Origin: Rhizomonospora bruguierae
Lineage (GTDB): Bacteria > Actinomycetota > Actinomycetes > Mycobacteriales > Micromonosporaceae
Direction: 5' to 3'
Assembly (NCBI RefSeq): GCF_018397995.1
Contig: NZ_BBQH01000024.1
Location: forward strand, 1 to 64,000
DNA length: 64,000 bases
The translations under genes and the position numbers were made by a program. Positions 36,517 through 44,174 of this stretch are shown here, piece by piece (positions within the stretch are counted from its first letter, which is position 1; every line of letters begins with the position of its first letter). Under the pieces are notes generated by a model. It did no database searches. It was not told the DNA's origin and saw only the letters and a list, made by a program, of their open reading frames with translations.

Positions 36517-36704
36517 CCGGCGAGGACGGGGACCAAGATGGGTGGTTTACTACCTCCTGGGGGCGTCGGTCGAACCGGTGCCGACCGCCGCCCGTTATGC
36601 CGGTGGCGCGGGCAACTCCGAGCGGCAGACCCCGGCGGCAGGCAGGTGGCGGTGGCTGGGGAGAGAAGTGATGGTGCGGGTCAGTTTGGTGGGATGGTGA
36701 GCAG

Positions 36705-37169
36705 ATGGCAACAGGGCGGATTATTCGGTTCAGCAAGCTGAACGGGTACGGATTTATCGAGGCGGACGACGGCGGTGAGGATGTCTTCGTCCACATGAAC
36801 GATGTGGGGGAGGCGGCCCAGATCCTGCAGCCCGGGATGCGGGTGGAGTACAACACCGTGATGAGTGAGCGGGGGCTGCGGGCGACCGACCTTCGGGTCA
36901 TCCCGTCGGCGCACCCGGCGCCGGTAGCGCCGTCCCCGGCACCGTCGGCTCCGCGCCCGGCCGGGTCTACACCGGCGCGTGCTGCGGGTCAGGGGGGCGC
37001 CGCGGAGGACGACGACGATTCCCTCATCGAGGTTCTGGGAGTCGTGGAGTACGAGCGGGAGATCACGGACGTGCTCATCGACACGATCAGCACCGTCACC
37101 GCCGCCGAGATCGTCGAGATCCGCCGGCGGCTGGTCAAGGCGGCGGCCGATCGCGGCTGGATAGAGTAA
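36705..37169 (+). CDS. Cold-shock-domain protein with C-terminal extension
   Basis: The protein has 154 residues. The first 66 form a cold-shock (OB-fold) nucleic-acid-binding domain with RNP1 around residues 11-18 (KLNGYGFI) and RNP2 'DVFVHM' at 26-31. An Ala/Pro linker follows (about 67-95), then an acidic helical C-terminal part with 'EYEREITDVLIDTI' and 'IVEIRRRLVKAA'. Actinobacteria have a family of long cold-shock proteins with this extra helical tail, unlike the 65-70 residue CspA type. It probably binds RNA or single-stranded DNA in the cytoplasm. Upstream GGTGAGCAG precedes the ATG. The gene lies 188 bases after the giant gene, and nothing clear is seen in that gap. It is unrelated in function to the neighbouring clusters as far as can be seen. 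Confidence 0.85.
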   Translation: MATGRIIRFSKLNGYGFIEADDGGEDVFVHMNDVGEAAQILQPGMRVEYNTVMSERGLRATDLRVIPSAHPAPVAPSPAPSAPRPAGSTPARAAGQGGAAEDDDDSLIEVLGVVEYEREITDVLIDTISTVTAAEIVEIRRRLVKAAADRGWIE

Positions 37170-37179
37170 CGGGCGAGAC

Positions 37180-37222
37180 AGCGAAGCGCCGGCGGACCTT
37201 CCGGGTCCGCCGGCGCTTCGCT
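37180..37222. terminator. Strong bidirectional terminator
   Basis: A perfect 19-base-pair stem (arms 37180-37198 and 37204-37222, 5-base loop) lies between two convergent genes, the cold-shock gene and the GH114 gene. There is no T-run, as is usual in actinomycetes. Confidence 0.85.
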
Positions 37223-37232
37223 TGTGCGAGGG

Positions 37233-38726
37233 TCAGCGGCAGGGGCGGTAGACGGAGTCGTCCAGGTCGATCGAGAAGAGCACGCCATTGATGTTCGCCG
37301 CGTTGTCGGCCGAGCAGAAGGCGGTCGAGGAGCCGTACTCCGCGTGGAAGACCGGCTTGCCCGCCGCGATGAACGCCGCGTAGCCGCCGCACTCGTTGTA
37401 CCGGCTGCACTCCTCGTTGAGCGCCATGTCGAAGTGGTTGACGAGATCGCCGATCTGGTCGACGTCGTTCTTCATCACCGCGCTCAGGCCCAGACCGTGA
37501 GCGGTTTCGGCGAGGAAGCGGTTGTAGGCGAGCTGGTCGGCGGCGGTGAGCGGGAACCCGGTCGAGTTGGTGTACCCGTCCATGTTGTCGAACTCCACGG
37601 CGTCGAACCCCTTGGCTCGGCACATGTCGATGCGGGCCGCCATGATCCGGGCCAGTTCGTTCCCGGTGGTGCGGATGCCGCGGACGTCGAGCCACCGTTC
37701 GCCGGGCCAGCCGTCCAGGGCGCGGCCGAGGACGCCCGCCGGGAACTGACCGGCGTCGGGGCGCCACTCCTCGTAGGAGCCCACGCTGATGTAGCAGACG
37801 ACCCGGATGCCGGCCTTGTGCAGCGCGGCCACGTCCGCCGAGGACGCGTCGAACCCGTCGATGTCGTACATGTCGACGTCCCGGAAGGGGGCCTCCGGCA
37901 CGCCGGCGATGGCCCAGTTCCAGCTCGTCCGAAGCGGCGGGTGCCAGCAGGTGGGGCAGGACGGCGAGTCGGCCGGCTGGGTGGGGCGGGCCGACGGGGA
38001 CGGGGACGGGGACGGGGACGGGGACGGCGACGCGGTTCGGGACGGCGCTGGGGATGCGGTTCGGGACGGCGGCACGGTCGTCGGCGCCGGAACGGGTGAC
38101 GCGGTCGCGGTGGGCGCCAGTGGCGTGCCGGAGCCGCCCGGCGTTGCCCGCTCGGAATCCCAGGTCAGCGCGATGGCGACGTAGTCGAGGTCGGCGGCGT
38201 CGCGGCCGTTGTTCGACTGGATCCGCAGCCTCAGCTCACCCGATGGCGAGACGTATCGGGCGTACGGCGCGGGCGTGGGCCAGGCAAGCGACGTCCACGG
38301 GCCCCAGTCCGGGACGCCGGCGTTCGTGCCCACCCGCACCCAGGCGTGGGACGCCCAGTCGTACAGCGCGAACGTCCAGGTCTGGGTTCTGGGCGCGGGA
38401 CCGCGGTAGTTCACCCGCACCTCGACCGCGGTCACCGACTCCGGTGCCACGGCTTCCGGCGCGGCGAAGGTGAGGTACCCGCTGTACCGGCCGATGAGTT
38501 CGACGTAGCGGTTCCAGCCGTCCGTGGTCCCCGACAGATCGGCCTCCGCGAGGTTGGTCACCGGCTGGCCGCGGCCCGTGCGACCCTTCGTGGTCGTCAG
38601 CTGCGTCGCCGTGAGCGCGACCGTGCCGGCATAGGCGCGGGGCGAGACCGCCACGACCAGGCCGAGAACGACGGCCAGCACCACGGCGCCGACCCCGGCG
38701 AGGTAGAGAGTCCTTGTTTTGGGCAT
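37233..38726 (-). CDS. Secreted GH114-type glycosidase (endo-alpha-1,4-polygalactosaminidase family)
   Basis: The protein has 497 residues from ATG 38726. A longer start at 38777 is possible, but ATG 38726 places a signal peptide at the N-terminus and has GGGAAGGA 11 bases upstream. The signal peptide (about 1-31) ends 'RAYA'. A beta-sandwich of about 150 residues follows, then a Ser/Pro repeat linker, then the GH114-type (alpha/beta)8 domain with 'DVDMYDIDGFD', 'GIRVVCYISVGSYEEW', 'GERWLDVR', 'GFDAVEFDNMDGY' and 'NECGGY'. Family members cut alpha-1,4-linked galactosamine polymers. It follows the membrane protein gene at 38777-39709 with 50 bases between them, so the two are probably one transcript. 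It likely acts on an extracellular amino-sugar polymer. Confidence 0.8.
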   Translation of the reverse strand: MPKTRTLYLAGVGAVVLAVVLGLVVAVSPRAYAGTVALTATQLTTTKGRTGRGQPVTNLAEADLSGTTDGWNRYVELIGRYSGYLTFAAPEAVAPESVTAVEVRVNYRGPAPRTQTWTFALYDWASHAWVRVGTNAGVPDWGPWTSLAWPTPAPYARYVSPSGELRLRIQSNNGRDAADLDYVAIALTWDSERATPGGSGTPLAPTATASPVPAPTTVPPSRTASPAPSRTASPSPSPSPSPSPSARPTQPADSPSCPTCWHPPLRTSWNWAIAGVPEAPFRDVDMYDIDGFDASSADVAALHKAGIRVVCYISVGSYEEWRPDAGQFPAGVLGRALDGWPGERWLDVRGIRTTGNELARIMAARIDMCRAKGFDAVEFDNMDGYTNSTGFPLTAADQLAYNRFLAETAHGLGLSAVMKNDVDQIGDLVNHFDMALNEECSRYNECGGYAAFIAAGKPVFHAEYGSSTAFCSADNAANINGVLFSIDLDDSVYRPCR

Positions 38727-38776
38727 GAATGTGCTAGTCCTTCCCGGACAGAGGAGCGGCCCGCCCTCGCGGGTCA

Positions 38777-39709
38777 CTACGACTCGAAGCGGATCTCGTC
38801 GATGTAGACGGTGCTGGTGCCGCCGTGCCAGAAGTCGAGCTGGAACTCGCCCGGGGCGGCGCGGTTGATGCCGTTAGCCGCCAGCGGGATGCGCAGATCC
38901 TGGTAGCTGGAGGTGATGTGCGGCCGGCCGCCGCCGGTGAGGGCGAGCTTGGACAGCCGGGAGACGACCCCGCCGAGGGTGAGCCCGATGTCGTCCTCCT
39001 CGCCGCCGTGTTCCCCTCGGATCCGCAGGACAAGGTAGGTGTACTCGGCCACGCTGCGGTTGACCTCGCTACCGAACCAGCCGTCGTCGTTGTACTTGAG
39101 CACCAGCGCGCCGCCGGTGACCTTGCAGCTGACGAACACCTCGCACTCGGTGACCTTGTCCAGGTCGTTGTGGCCGCGGCCACCGGTCCACCCGGGCGTG
39201 CCGTCGAAGTTGTCCACGAGCAGCCGCTTCACCCCCGCCTTCGGCTCGGCCGGCGGCGGGGTCGCCGTCGGCCCGCCGATGGCCGACGGCGCCGGGTCGG
39301 CGTGCGCCGGGGCGGTCGTGGTGCCCGCCGGAGGCGCCTCCGAGGAGACGGTGGTGGTATGTCCGGGGGAGAATCCGGGCGACGTCGGGTTCGTCGGGTC
39401 GGTCGGGTCGGTCGGGTCGGTCGCCCAGTCGTCGGGGAAGCTCGTGTCCCCCGTCCAGAGATGTTCCTGCCGGTTGGAGAGGTCCGGGTCGCTCCGGCGA
39501 TCGCCGTCGTTCACCCCGATCAGCAGCAGCACGCCGATCAGCACCGAGGGCACCACGAAGCAGGCGATGAGTGCCTTCGCGCCGCGGCGCATGGCCTTCG
39601 TCCGCATCGTGTCTGGCATGGGTGGCTCCAGTCGCCGGCGGATGGGCCGGTGGCGGGCCTCGTATCTGTCGTCGCCGGACGTCCCGGTGTCACTCTCGTT
39701 CCAACTCAT
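38777..39709 (-). CDS. Membrane-anchored beta-sandwich protein, probably carbohydrate-binding
   Basis: The protein has 310 residues from ATG 39709, with AGGTGAGC just upstream. A basic cytoplasmic N-terminus (1-44) leads into one transmembrane helix (about 45-66), then a Pro/Thr-rich linker with a DPT repeat (about 95-150), then a C-terminal domain of about 150 residues that opens 'VDNFDGTPGW' and ends 'TVYIDEIRFES'. This opening and closing are typical of carbohydrate-binding jelly-roll modules and related domains of unknown function. No catalytic motif is seen. The GH114 gene follows directly, so a role in holding or presenting a surface polysaccharide beside its hydrolase is likely. Confidence 0.65.
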   Translation of the reverse strand: MSWNESDTGTSGDDRYEARHRPIRRRLEPPMPDTMRTKAMRRGAKALIACFVVPSVLIGVLLLIGVNDGDRRSDPDLSNRQEHLWTGDTSFPDDWATDPTDPTDPTNPTSPGFSPGHTTTVSSEAPPAGTTTAPAHADPAPSAIGGPTATPPPAEPKAGVKRLLVDNFDGTPGWTGGRGHNDLDKVTECEVFVSCKVTGGALVLKYNDDGWFGSEVNRSVAEYTYLVLRIRGEHGGEEDDIGLTLGGVVSRLSKLALTGGGRPHITSSYQDLRIPLAANGINRAAPGEFQLDFWHGGTSTVYIDEIRFES

Positions 39710-39732
39710 CTGAGCTCACCTGGCCTGTGTGT

Positions 39733-39772
39733 ACGGGTATCGCTTAGAGGACGGCCGTCGAGGCGTACCCGT
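39733..39772. promoter_or_regulatory. Possible operator upstream of the membrane protein/GH114 pair
   Basis: An inverted repeat ACGGGTA (39733-39739) / TACCCGT (39766-39772) surrounds a perfect 10-base palindrome GACGGCCGTC (39750-39759), 24-60 bases upstream of the leftward start at 39709. The two symmetries do not share a centre. No clear -35/-10 could be assigned. Low certainty. Confidence 0.25.
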
Positions 39773-39851
39773 TCAATCTCAGGGTCGACGAGGTGGCGGC
39801 CACGGCGGATCGGGCAGCAGGAAGGGGACCGCGACGGCCGGCGGCAACACC

Positions 39852-39883
39852 AAGTGGCCGCGCCGGTGTCGGCGCGGCCGCTT
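39852..39883 (-). terminator. Terminator of the A-PCP gene
   Basis: A 13-pair stem with one G-T pair (arms about 39852-39864 and 39871-39883, loop GGTGTC) stands 13 bases downstream of the leftward stop at 39896. Confidence 0.65.
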
Positions 39884-39895
39884 CAGGCGTGCCGG

Positions 39896-41752
39896 TCAGC
39901 CAATCGCGTGGCTGTACTTCTCGCTGATGCCCGGCGACCGGGCCTCGATCATCTCCGCCAGGTCCGCGACCGTCGCCGCCGCGAAGAAGTCCGCGGCCGG
40001 CACGTCCACGCCCACCACGGTGCGGATGTGGGCCAGCAGGTCCATGGCGAGCAGCGAGTTGCCGCCGATCTCGAACAGGTCGTCGTCGACGCCCACCTCG
40101 GCCAGCGCGAGGGCGTCGGCCATGATGTCGGCCAGCAGCGTCTCGATCGGCGTCCGCGGCGCCGCGTAATCGGTGTCCGCGGTGCGCGGCAGCTGCTCGG
40201 GGGTGGGCAGCGCCTTGCGGTCGAACTTGTTCCCCGGGGTCATCGGCAGCTCGTCCAGCTCGACGATCACCGACGGGTGCATGTAGCGGGGCAGCTTGGC
40301 GTGCAGGGCCAGCCGCAGCCGCGGCACGAGGCCACCGGTGCGTTCGGCGGGCACGACGTAGGCCACCAGAACCTTCCGCTCGGGGCTGACGTCGTCGCGG
40401 CCGAGCACGACGGCCTCTTTCACCTCGGGCAGTCCACCCAGCGCGTTGGCGACCTCGCCCAGCTCGATCCGGTAGCCGTCGATCTTCACCTGGTCGTCGA
40501 TCCGGCCGCGGAACTCCAGGTCGCCGTCGGGGTTGCGGCGCACCACGTCGCCGATGCTGTACATCCGCTCGCCGGGCCGGAACGGGTCGGGCAGAAACCG
40601 TTCCGCGGTGATTCCCGGCCGACCCACGTAACCGCGCGCCAGCCCGCTGCCGCTGGTGTAGAGCAGCCCCCACGCGCCGTCGGGCACCGGCTGAAGGTCC
40701 GGGTCGAGGACGTACAGGTGGGTGTCGGCGACCGCCCGCCCGATCGGGACGGAGTCACCGACCGGCTTGCGAACGACGTGGCAGGACGTGAAGCAGGTGT
40801 CCTCGGTGGGCCCGTACCCGTTGACGATCAGCAGGTCGGGGTAGGCGCCGTGCACCCGGTTGATGTGCAGCGGGGACAGCGCCTCACCGCCACCGAGCAG
40901 CTGCCGCAGCCCGCCGAGCTGGTCGAGGTGACCATCGATGAGACGGTGCAGCAGGCCGGTGGTGAGCCAGAGCGTGGTGATCTTCTCCCGGTTGAGGAAC
41001 TCGGCGAGGTCGGGCAGCGACACCGGGCCCGGCGGGTAGATGACCAGCGTCGCGCCGTTGAGCAGGGACCCCCAGATCTCGAACGCGGACGGGTCGAACC
41101 GCAGCGAGCAGAACTGGAGGAACGTCTCGCCCTCGGTCACCGTGTCGTAGGCGTCGGTCTGGACCAGCCGCACCACGCCCCGGTGCGGCACGGCCACCCC
41201 CTTGGGCATGCCCGTCGAGCCGGAGGTGTAGCAGACGTACGCCAGGTTGTCCGGCCGGGTGCCGGGCCGGACGGGCTCGTCGGAGACCGGCAGGTCGCTC
41301 GCCCGGTCCAGGTTCACCACGGTGGCATCGACCGCCGGCACCCGCCCGGCCATCGGGTCGTGGGTGAGCAGTACCTTCGCGCCCGCGGTGTCCAGCATGT
41401 AGCGGAACCGGTCGGGCGGCTCGTTCTGGTGCACGGGAAGGTAGGCGCCACCCGCCTTCAGAATGCCGACGAGCGCGACCAGCATCTCGAACGAGCGCTC
41501 GAAGTAGACCCCGACCACGCTCTCCGGGCCGACGCCGAGCGAGCGCAGTTGGCGGGCCAGCCGGTCGGCGCGTGCGTCGAGTTCCGCGTAGGTCATGTCG
41601 ACGCCGTCGAAGCGTAGGGCCGTCGCCTCGGGGCGGCGCCGCACTTGTTCATCGAACAGATCGGTGATAGTGGCGTTACGCCAATCCTCAGCCGTCACGG
41701 ATACCCCGCTTTTGTTCGGCGCTGATTTCTCGCGTTCCCCGCTGTTTCGCAC
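39896..41752 (-). CDS. Stand-alone NRPS adenylation-PCP didomain protein
   Basis: The protein has up to 618 residues. The A domain (about 25-520) has 'YTSGSTGMPKGV', 'FDPSAFE', 'GYGPTED', 'GDVVRR' and a final motif 'TPGNKFDRKAL' with the catalytic Lys. The PCP (about 535-605) has 'EIGGNSLLAM' with the phosphopantetheine Ser at S566. The residues lining the substrate pocket read D-P-F-W-L-G-G-C-F-K, close to the valine code D-A-F-W-I/L-G-G-T-F-K, so a branched aliphatic amino acid such as Val or Ile is likely. There is no C or TE domain, so it must hand its cargo to another carrier. The adjoining Cys acyltransferase gene (80 bases upstream, same strand) fits that job. The start is uncertain: GTG 41752 lacks a good Shine-Dalgarno, and GTG 41698 is an alternative. 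Confidence 0.9.
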   Translation of the reverse strand: MRNSGEREKSAPNKSGVSVTAEDWRNATITDLFDEQVRRRPEATALRFDGVDMTYAELDARADRLARQLRSLGVGPESVVGVYFERSFEMLVALVGILKAGGAYLPVHQNEPPDRFRYMLDTAGAKVLLTHDPMAGRVPAVDATVVNLDRASDLPVSDEPVRPGTRPDNLAYVCYTSGSTGMPKGVAVPHRGVVRLVQTDAYDTVTEGETFLQFCSLRFDPSAFEIWGSLLNGATLVIYPPGPVSLPDLAEFLNREKITTLWLTTGLLHRLIDGHLDQLGGLRQLLGGGEALSPLHINRVHGAYPDLLIVNGYGPTEDTCFTSCHVVRKPVGDSVPIGRAVADTHLYVLDPDLQPVPDGAWGLLYTSGSGLARGYVGRPGITAERFLPDPFRPGERMYSIGDVVRRNPDGDLEFRGRIDDQVKIDGYRIELGEVANALGGLPEVKEAVVLGRDDVSPERKVLVAYVVPAERTGGLVPRLRLALHAKLPRYMHPSVIVELDELPMTPGNKFDRKALPTPEQLPRTADTDYAAPRTPIETLLADIMADALALAEVGVDDDLFEIGGNSLLAMDLLAHIRTVVGVDVPAADFFAAATVADLAEMIEARSPGISEKYSHAIG

Positions 41753-41832
41753 CCGGGGAGGGTCTATTTTTCAGTCGTCACAAGAACGCCGCGCCTCGCC
41801 TTCGCGGGCGGGTCACCTCTGGCCATGAGCCA

Positions 41833-42654
41833 TTACCGCCCAGCTTGGTGTCTCTCCATGATCGTGTCAAGGGGCATAGGCTCTTCTGAATGATCTTCGG
41901 TGCCGGGGCCGGCCCCGACCGGCAGGTCCCGGGTGATCTCTGCCAGCAGGGCCGGGGGAGCGCCGAGGAAGGCGAAGTGGCCGCCGTCCAGGACCACCTC
42001 CCGGCAGTCCGCCGACGTTGCCCGCCAGCCGCCCATCAGCCCGGCCGGGATCACCGTGTCCCCGCTCCAGCCGATCGCGGTGACCGGGCAGGGCAGCCGC
42101 ACCGGAGCGGGCACGACGTACCGCCGGTTGGCCTCGACGTCCTTGACCAGCAGCTCCAGGCCCAGGTCCAGCAGTGCCTCGGTGGGCTGCCCGCCCAGGT
42201 TCACGATGATGGTCGCGAGCTCTTCGCGCAGCTCGCCGCGGTCCATCCGAAGAAAGGAACCGTACGGGCCGTCGTGCGGCGCGACCTGCGCCGAGGCGAA
42301 CACCCGGTGCGGCAGCGGCAGCCCGGCGGCGGCGAGCCGGCGGGTCACCGCCACCCCGGGCAGGGCGCCGGAGCAGTGGCCGAAGAAGGCGAAGGGCCGG
42401 TCGAGGTACGGCGCCAGCTGCTCGACGAGGTCGGCCGCGAGCCGCTCGTACGTCTCGTAGTGCGGCTCCCGGATGCGGTTCTGCCGCCCCGGCGGCTGGA
42501 GCGGGCAGACCTCGATGTCGCCGAAGCGCCGCGGCCACCGGTCGTACATGGTCGCGCCCGAGCCTGAATAGGGAAAACAGAATAAGCGTGCCCCCGCTTC
42601 GGGATCGGGCCGACGCAGCAGCCAACGTGACTTCTTGACCCCCGAATTCGCCAT
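41833..42654 (-). CDS. Alpha/beta-hydrolase thioesterase-like protein with Cys nucleophile (probable PCP-to-PCP aminoacyltransferase)
   Basis: The protein has 273 residues and the length and fold signatures of type II thioesterases: 'LFCFPYSGSGATMYDRWP', 'LQPPGRQNR', the nucleophile elbow 'FFGHCSGALPG', 'GWSGDTVIP' and 'DGGHFAFL'. The elbow, normally GHSMG, is GHCSG with Cys at position 94, and the catalytic His is H226. A Cys nucleophile in this fold is known from SyrC (syringomycin) and CmaE (coronamic acid), which move an aminoacyl group from an A-PCP protein to another PCP. The gene lies next to such an A-PCP gene on the same strand, which favours a transfer role. A proofreading thioesterase with Cys is the alternative. 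Confidence 0.8.
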   Translation of the reverse strand: MANSGVKKSRWLLRRPDPEAGARLFCFPYSGSGATMYDRWPRRFGDIEVCPLQPPGRQNRIREPHYETYERLAADLVEQLAPYLDRPFAFFGHCSGALPGVAVTRRLAAAGLPLPHRVFASAQVAPHDGPYGSFLRMDRGELREELATIIVNLGGQPTEALLDLGLELLVKDVEANRRYVVPAPVRLPCPVTAIGWSGDTVIPAGLMGGWRATSADCREVVLDGGHFAFLGAPPALLAEITRDLPVGAGPGTEDHSEEPMPLDTIMERHQAGR

Positions 42655-42753
42655 GGCCGCCAGGCTACCCCGGGACAGATGATCATGCGCGTACCCGCAC
42701 TTTGTGGTACGACCGCCCGGCCGCCGGCAAGATCGATTAGTGCATAGATCCCC

Positions 42754-42783
42754 TTGACATCCCCCGGCTGCGGATCATAGCCT
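42754..42783 (+). promoter_or_regulatory. Likely promoter of the plus-strand lipopeptide operon
   Basis: A -35 TTGACA (42754-42759) and a -10 TAGCCT (42778-42783) are 18 bases apart, matching the actinobacterial housekeeping pattern (TTGAC, TAnnnT). It points at the short peptide gene, with about 60 bases of leader. The divergent start of the Cys acyltransferase is at 42654. Confidence 0.6.
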
Positions 42784-42848
42784 CGACATGGTCCGAGCCT
42801 GCCAGTTCGGGCACAGCTGGTTGCCCGGAGACATTCTCGGAGGGCCCT

Positions 42849-43010
42849 GTGCAGATGCCGTTTTACATCCTTTCTCAGCTCGTGGACTCGGAGATGCTGA
42901 GCAGTCTCAGCCCCGAGGAGTTGCGCGAGATGCTCGCGGAGCTGGACGACGAGGTCGTCAACAGCGACGAAGACCAGGACGAGAAGACCACCGCCGACGC
43001 CGCCGAGTAG
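42849..43010 (+). CDS. Short acidic peptide, first gene of the operon (candidate RiPP precursor or carrier peptide)
   Basis: The gene has 53 codons from GTG 42849, or 51 from ATG 42855; CGGAGGG at 42838-42844 suits the GTG better. The peptide runs from a hydrophobic start (MPFYILSQLVDSEML) through 'SLSPEELREMLAELDDE' to a Glu/Asp-rich tail ending AAE. The 'LSPEELREML' helix is typical of leader-type peptides, and there are no Cys. It is not MbtH-like (too short, and its conserved motifs are absent). Its place directly behind the promoter, a hairpin just after its stop, and a downstream JmjC oxygenase and peptidase suit a precursor or scaffold peptide made in excess. Function unknown. Confidence 0.6.
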   Translation: MQMPFYILSQLVDSEMLSSLSPEELREMLAELDDEVVNSDEDQDEKTTADAAE

Positions 43011-43041
43011 TGCCGCCGCCGAGCGGGTGCGGCGGCGGTAC
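43010..43041 (+). terminator. Hairpin behind the short peptide gene (possible attenuator)
   Basis: A GC-rich stem of 8 perfect pairs (CCGCCGCC 43013-43020 with GGCGGCGG 43031-43038, extended by up to three more pairs including a wobble) with a 10-base loop starts at the stop codon. A weak terminator here would give more peptide message than downstream message. The remaining 165 bases to the next start show no gene. Confidence 0.5.
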
Positions 43042-43208
43042 CGAAGCGCCATCCCGGAATACCCCTTCGCCCGCGGTGATCGCCGCCGGCGCGGTCTCGA
43101 CGACCCGCGCCGACGGACCGCCGGCGTGCGCACCGGGTGTCGCGGGGTCACGCCCGGCGCCGCTTCGGACTTCGCCAAACCAGGTCGACTGGAGTCGAAG
43201 GAGTATGC

Positions 43209-44132
43209 GTGTCAACTGACGCCCGTGGCCGGCCCATCGATGTCCAAGGCCGGCTGTCGCCGGACGAGTTCTACGCCCGTTACGTGGGCCGCGAGCCGGT
43301 GGTGATGCGCGGCGCGGTCGCCGGGCTGCGGGCGGTCTCCCGCTGGTCCATCGGCTACTTCGGGGACATCGCCCCGGACGCGGTGGTGCGGCTGAAGACC
43401 GGCAACGTGGACGCCGGGAAGACCACCACCATGCGGATGGCCGACTACGCGCGGGCCGTCGCCGACTGGGAGAAGCGGGCCGCCGATGTGGACGGGGCAC
43501 CCGCCGACGCCGCGCGGGAGATCGGCGAACGGCCGCCGTACCTGCACGACGTGCCGCTGCTGTCGATCATCCCGAAGCTGCGCGAGGACATGGCCGGCTT
43601 CCAGGCCAACCTGCTGCCACCGTTCTTCCGCGACCGCTGGTGGGATTTCACCCAGTTCTTCGTCGGTCCCACCGGATCCCAGACGCCGCTGCACTTCGAT
43701 ACGCTGCTCACCCACAACCTGTTCCTGCAGATCTCGGGCCGCAAGCGGTTCGTGATGGTCGGCAACCGCGACCGGAACCTCTGCTACGTGCGGGACTGGC
43801 GCTGGTCGCCGGTCGACCCGGAGAACCCCGACCTCGACCGGTACCCGCTGTTCGCGACCGCCGAGGTGCGTACCGCCGTGCTCGAGGCCGGAGACCTGCT
43901 CTACATGCCACCCGGCACGCTGCACAAGGTGGTGGCCGAGACGCCGTCGATGTCGTTCAATATCGATTGGCACGACTGGCGCAGCGCACTCAACGGGGTG
44001 GCCGCCGCCCGCGAGGGCATGCCCGCCACCAACCTGCGCTACAACCTGCTCTTCGCCCTGGGCGTCGTCGGTCGGCTGCCCGCCGGCGTGGTCCTGCCGG
44101 CGCTCAAGTCGTACTACTCCTACATTTCGTGA
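43209..44132 (+). CDS. JmjC/cupin_8-type Fe(II)/2-oxoglutarate oxygenase
   Basis: The protein has 307 residues from GTG 43209, chosen because GAAGGAG lies 5 bases upstream. The frame stays open further upstream but has no such site. The fold is that of JmjC-like hydroxylases: N-terminal 'SPDEFYARYVGREPVVMRG', then 'GPTGSQTPLHFDTLLTHN' with iron ligands H162 and D164, 'GRKRFVMV', 'LEAGDLLYMPPGTLHKVV' with the third ligand H239, and 'SFNIDWH'. Such enzymes hydroxylate amino-acid side chains in proteins or peptides, and sometimes small molecules. The gene follows the short peptide gene and precedes the aminotransferase by 42 bases. Its substrate could be the short peptide or an amino acid of the lipopeptide. 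Confidence 0.8.
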   Translation: MSTDARGRPIDVQGRLSPDEFYARYVGREPVVMRGAVAGLRAVSRWSIGYFGDIAPDAVVRLKTGNVDAGKTTTMRMADYARAVADWEKRAADVDGAPADAAREIGERPPYLHDVPLLSIIPKLREDMAGFQANLLPPFFRDRWWDFTQFFVGPTGSQTPLHFDTLLTHNLFLQISGRKRFVMVGNRDRNLCYVRDWRWSPVDPENPDLDRYPLFATAEVRTAVLEAGDLLYMPPGTLHKVVAETPSMSFNIDWHDWRSALNGVAAAREGMPATNLRYNLLFALGVVGRLPAGVVLPALKSYYSYIS

Positions 44133-44174
44133 CCGTTTTTGTTCAGTCCGACCGAACGGGGGACGGAACGCAGT

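Noticed and set aside
36517-36704. A small gene between the giant gene and the cold-shock gene (for example the frame 36538-36741)
   Set aside because: There is no ribosome-binding site at its start, its composition is not protein-like, and it overlaps the cold-shock gene start in another frame.
37983-38035. Direct GGGGAC repeats as a possible CRISPR or protein-binding array
   Set aside because: The repeats have no spacers and encode the Ser-Pro linker of the GH114 protein in frame.
39396-39425. GGGTCGGTC repeats as a regulatory array
   Set aside because: They encode the DPT repeat linker of the membrane protein.
38825-41617. Plus-strand frame of 930 codons opposite the membrane protein and A-PCP genes
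   Set aside because: It is the antisense of well-supported A-domain and beta-sandwich genes and carries no domain.
42849-43010. MbtH-like protein
   Set aside because: It is too short, and the Trp and NxEGQYSLWP-type motif of MbtH proteins are absent.
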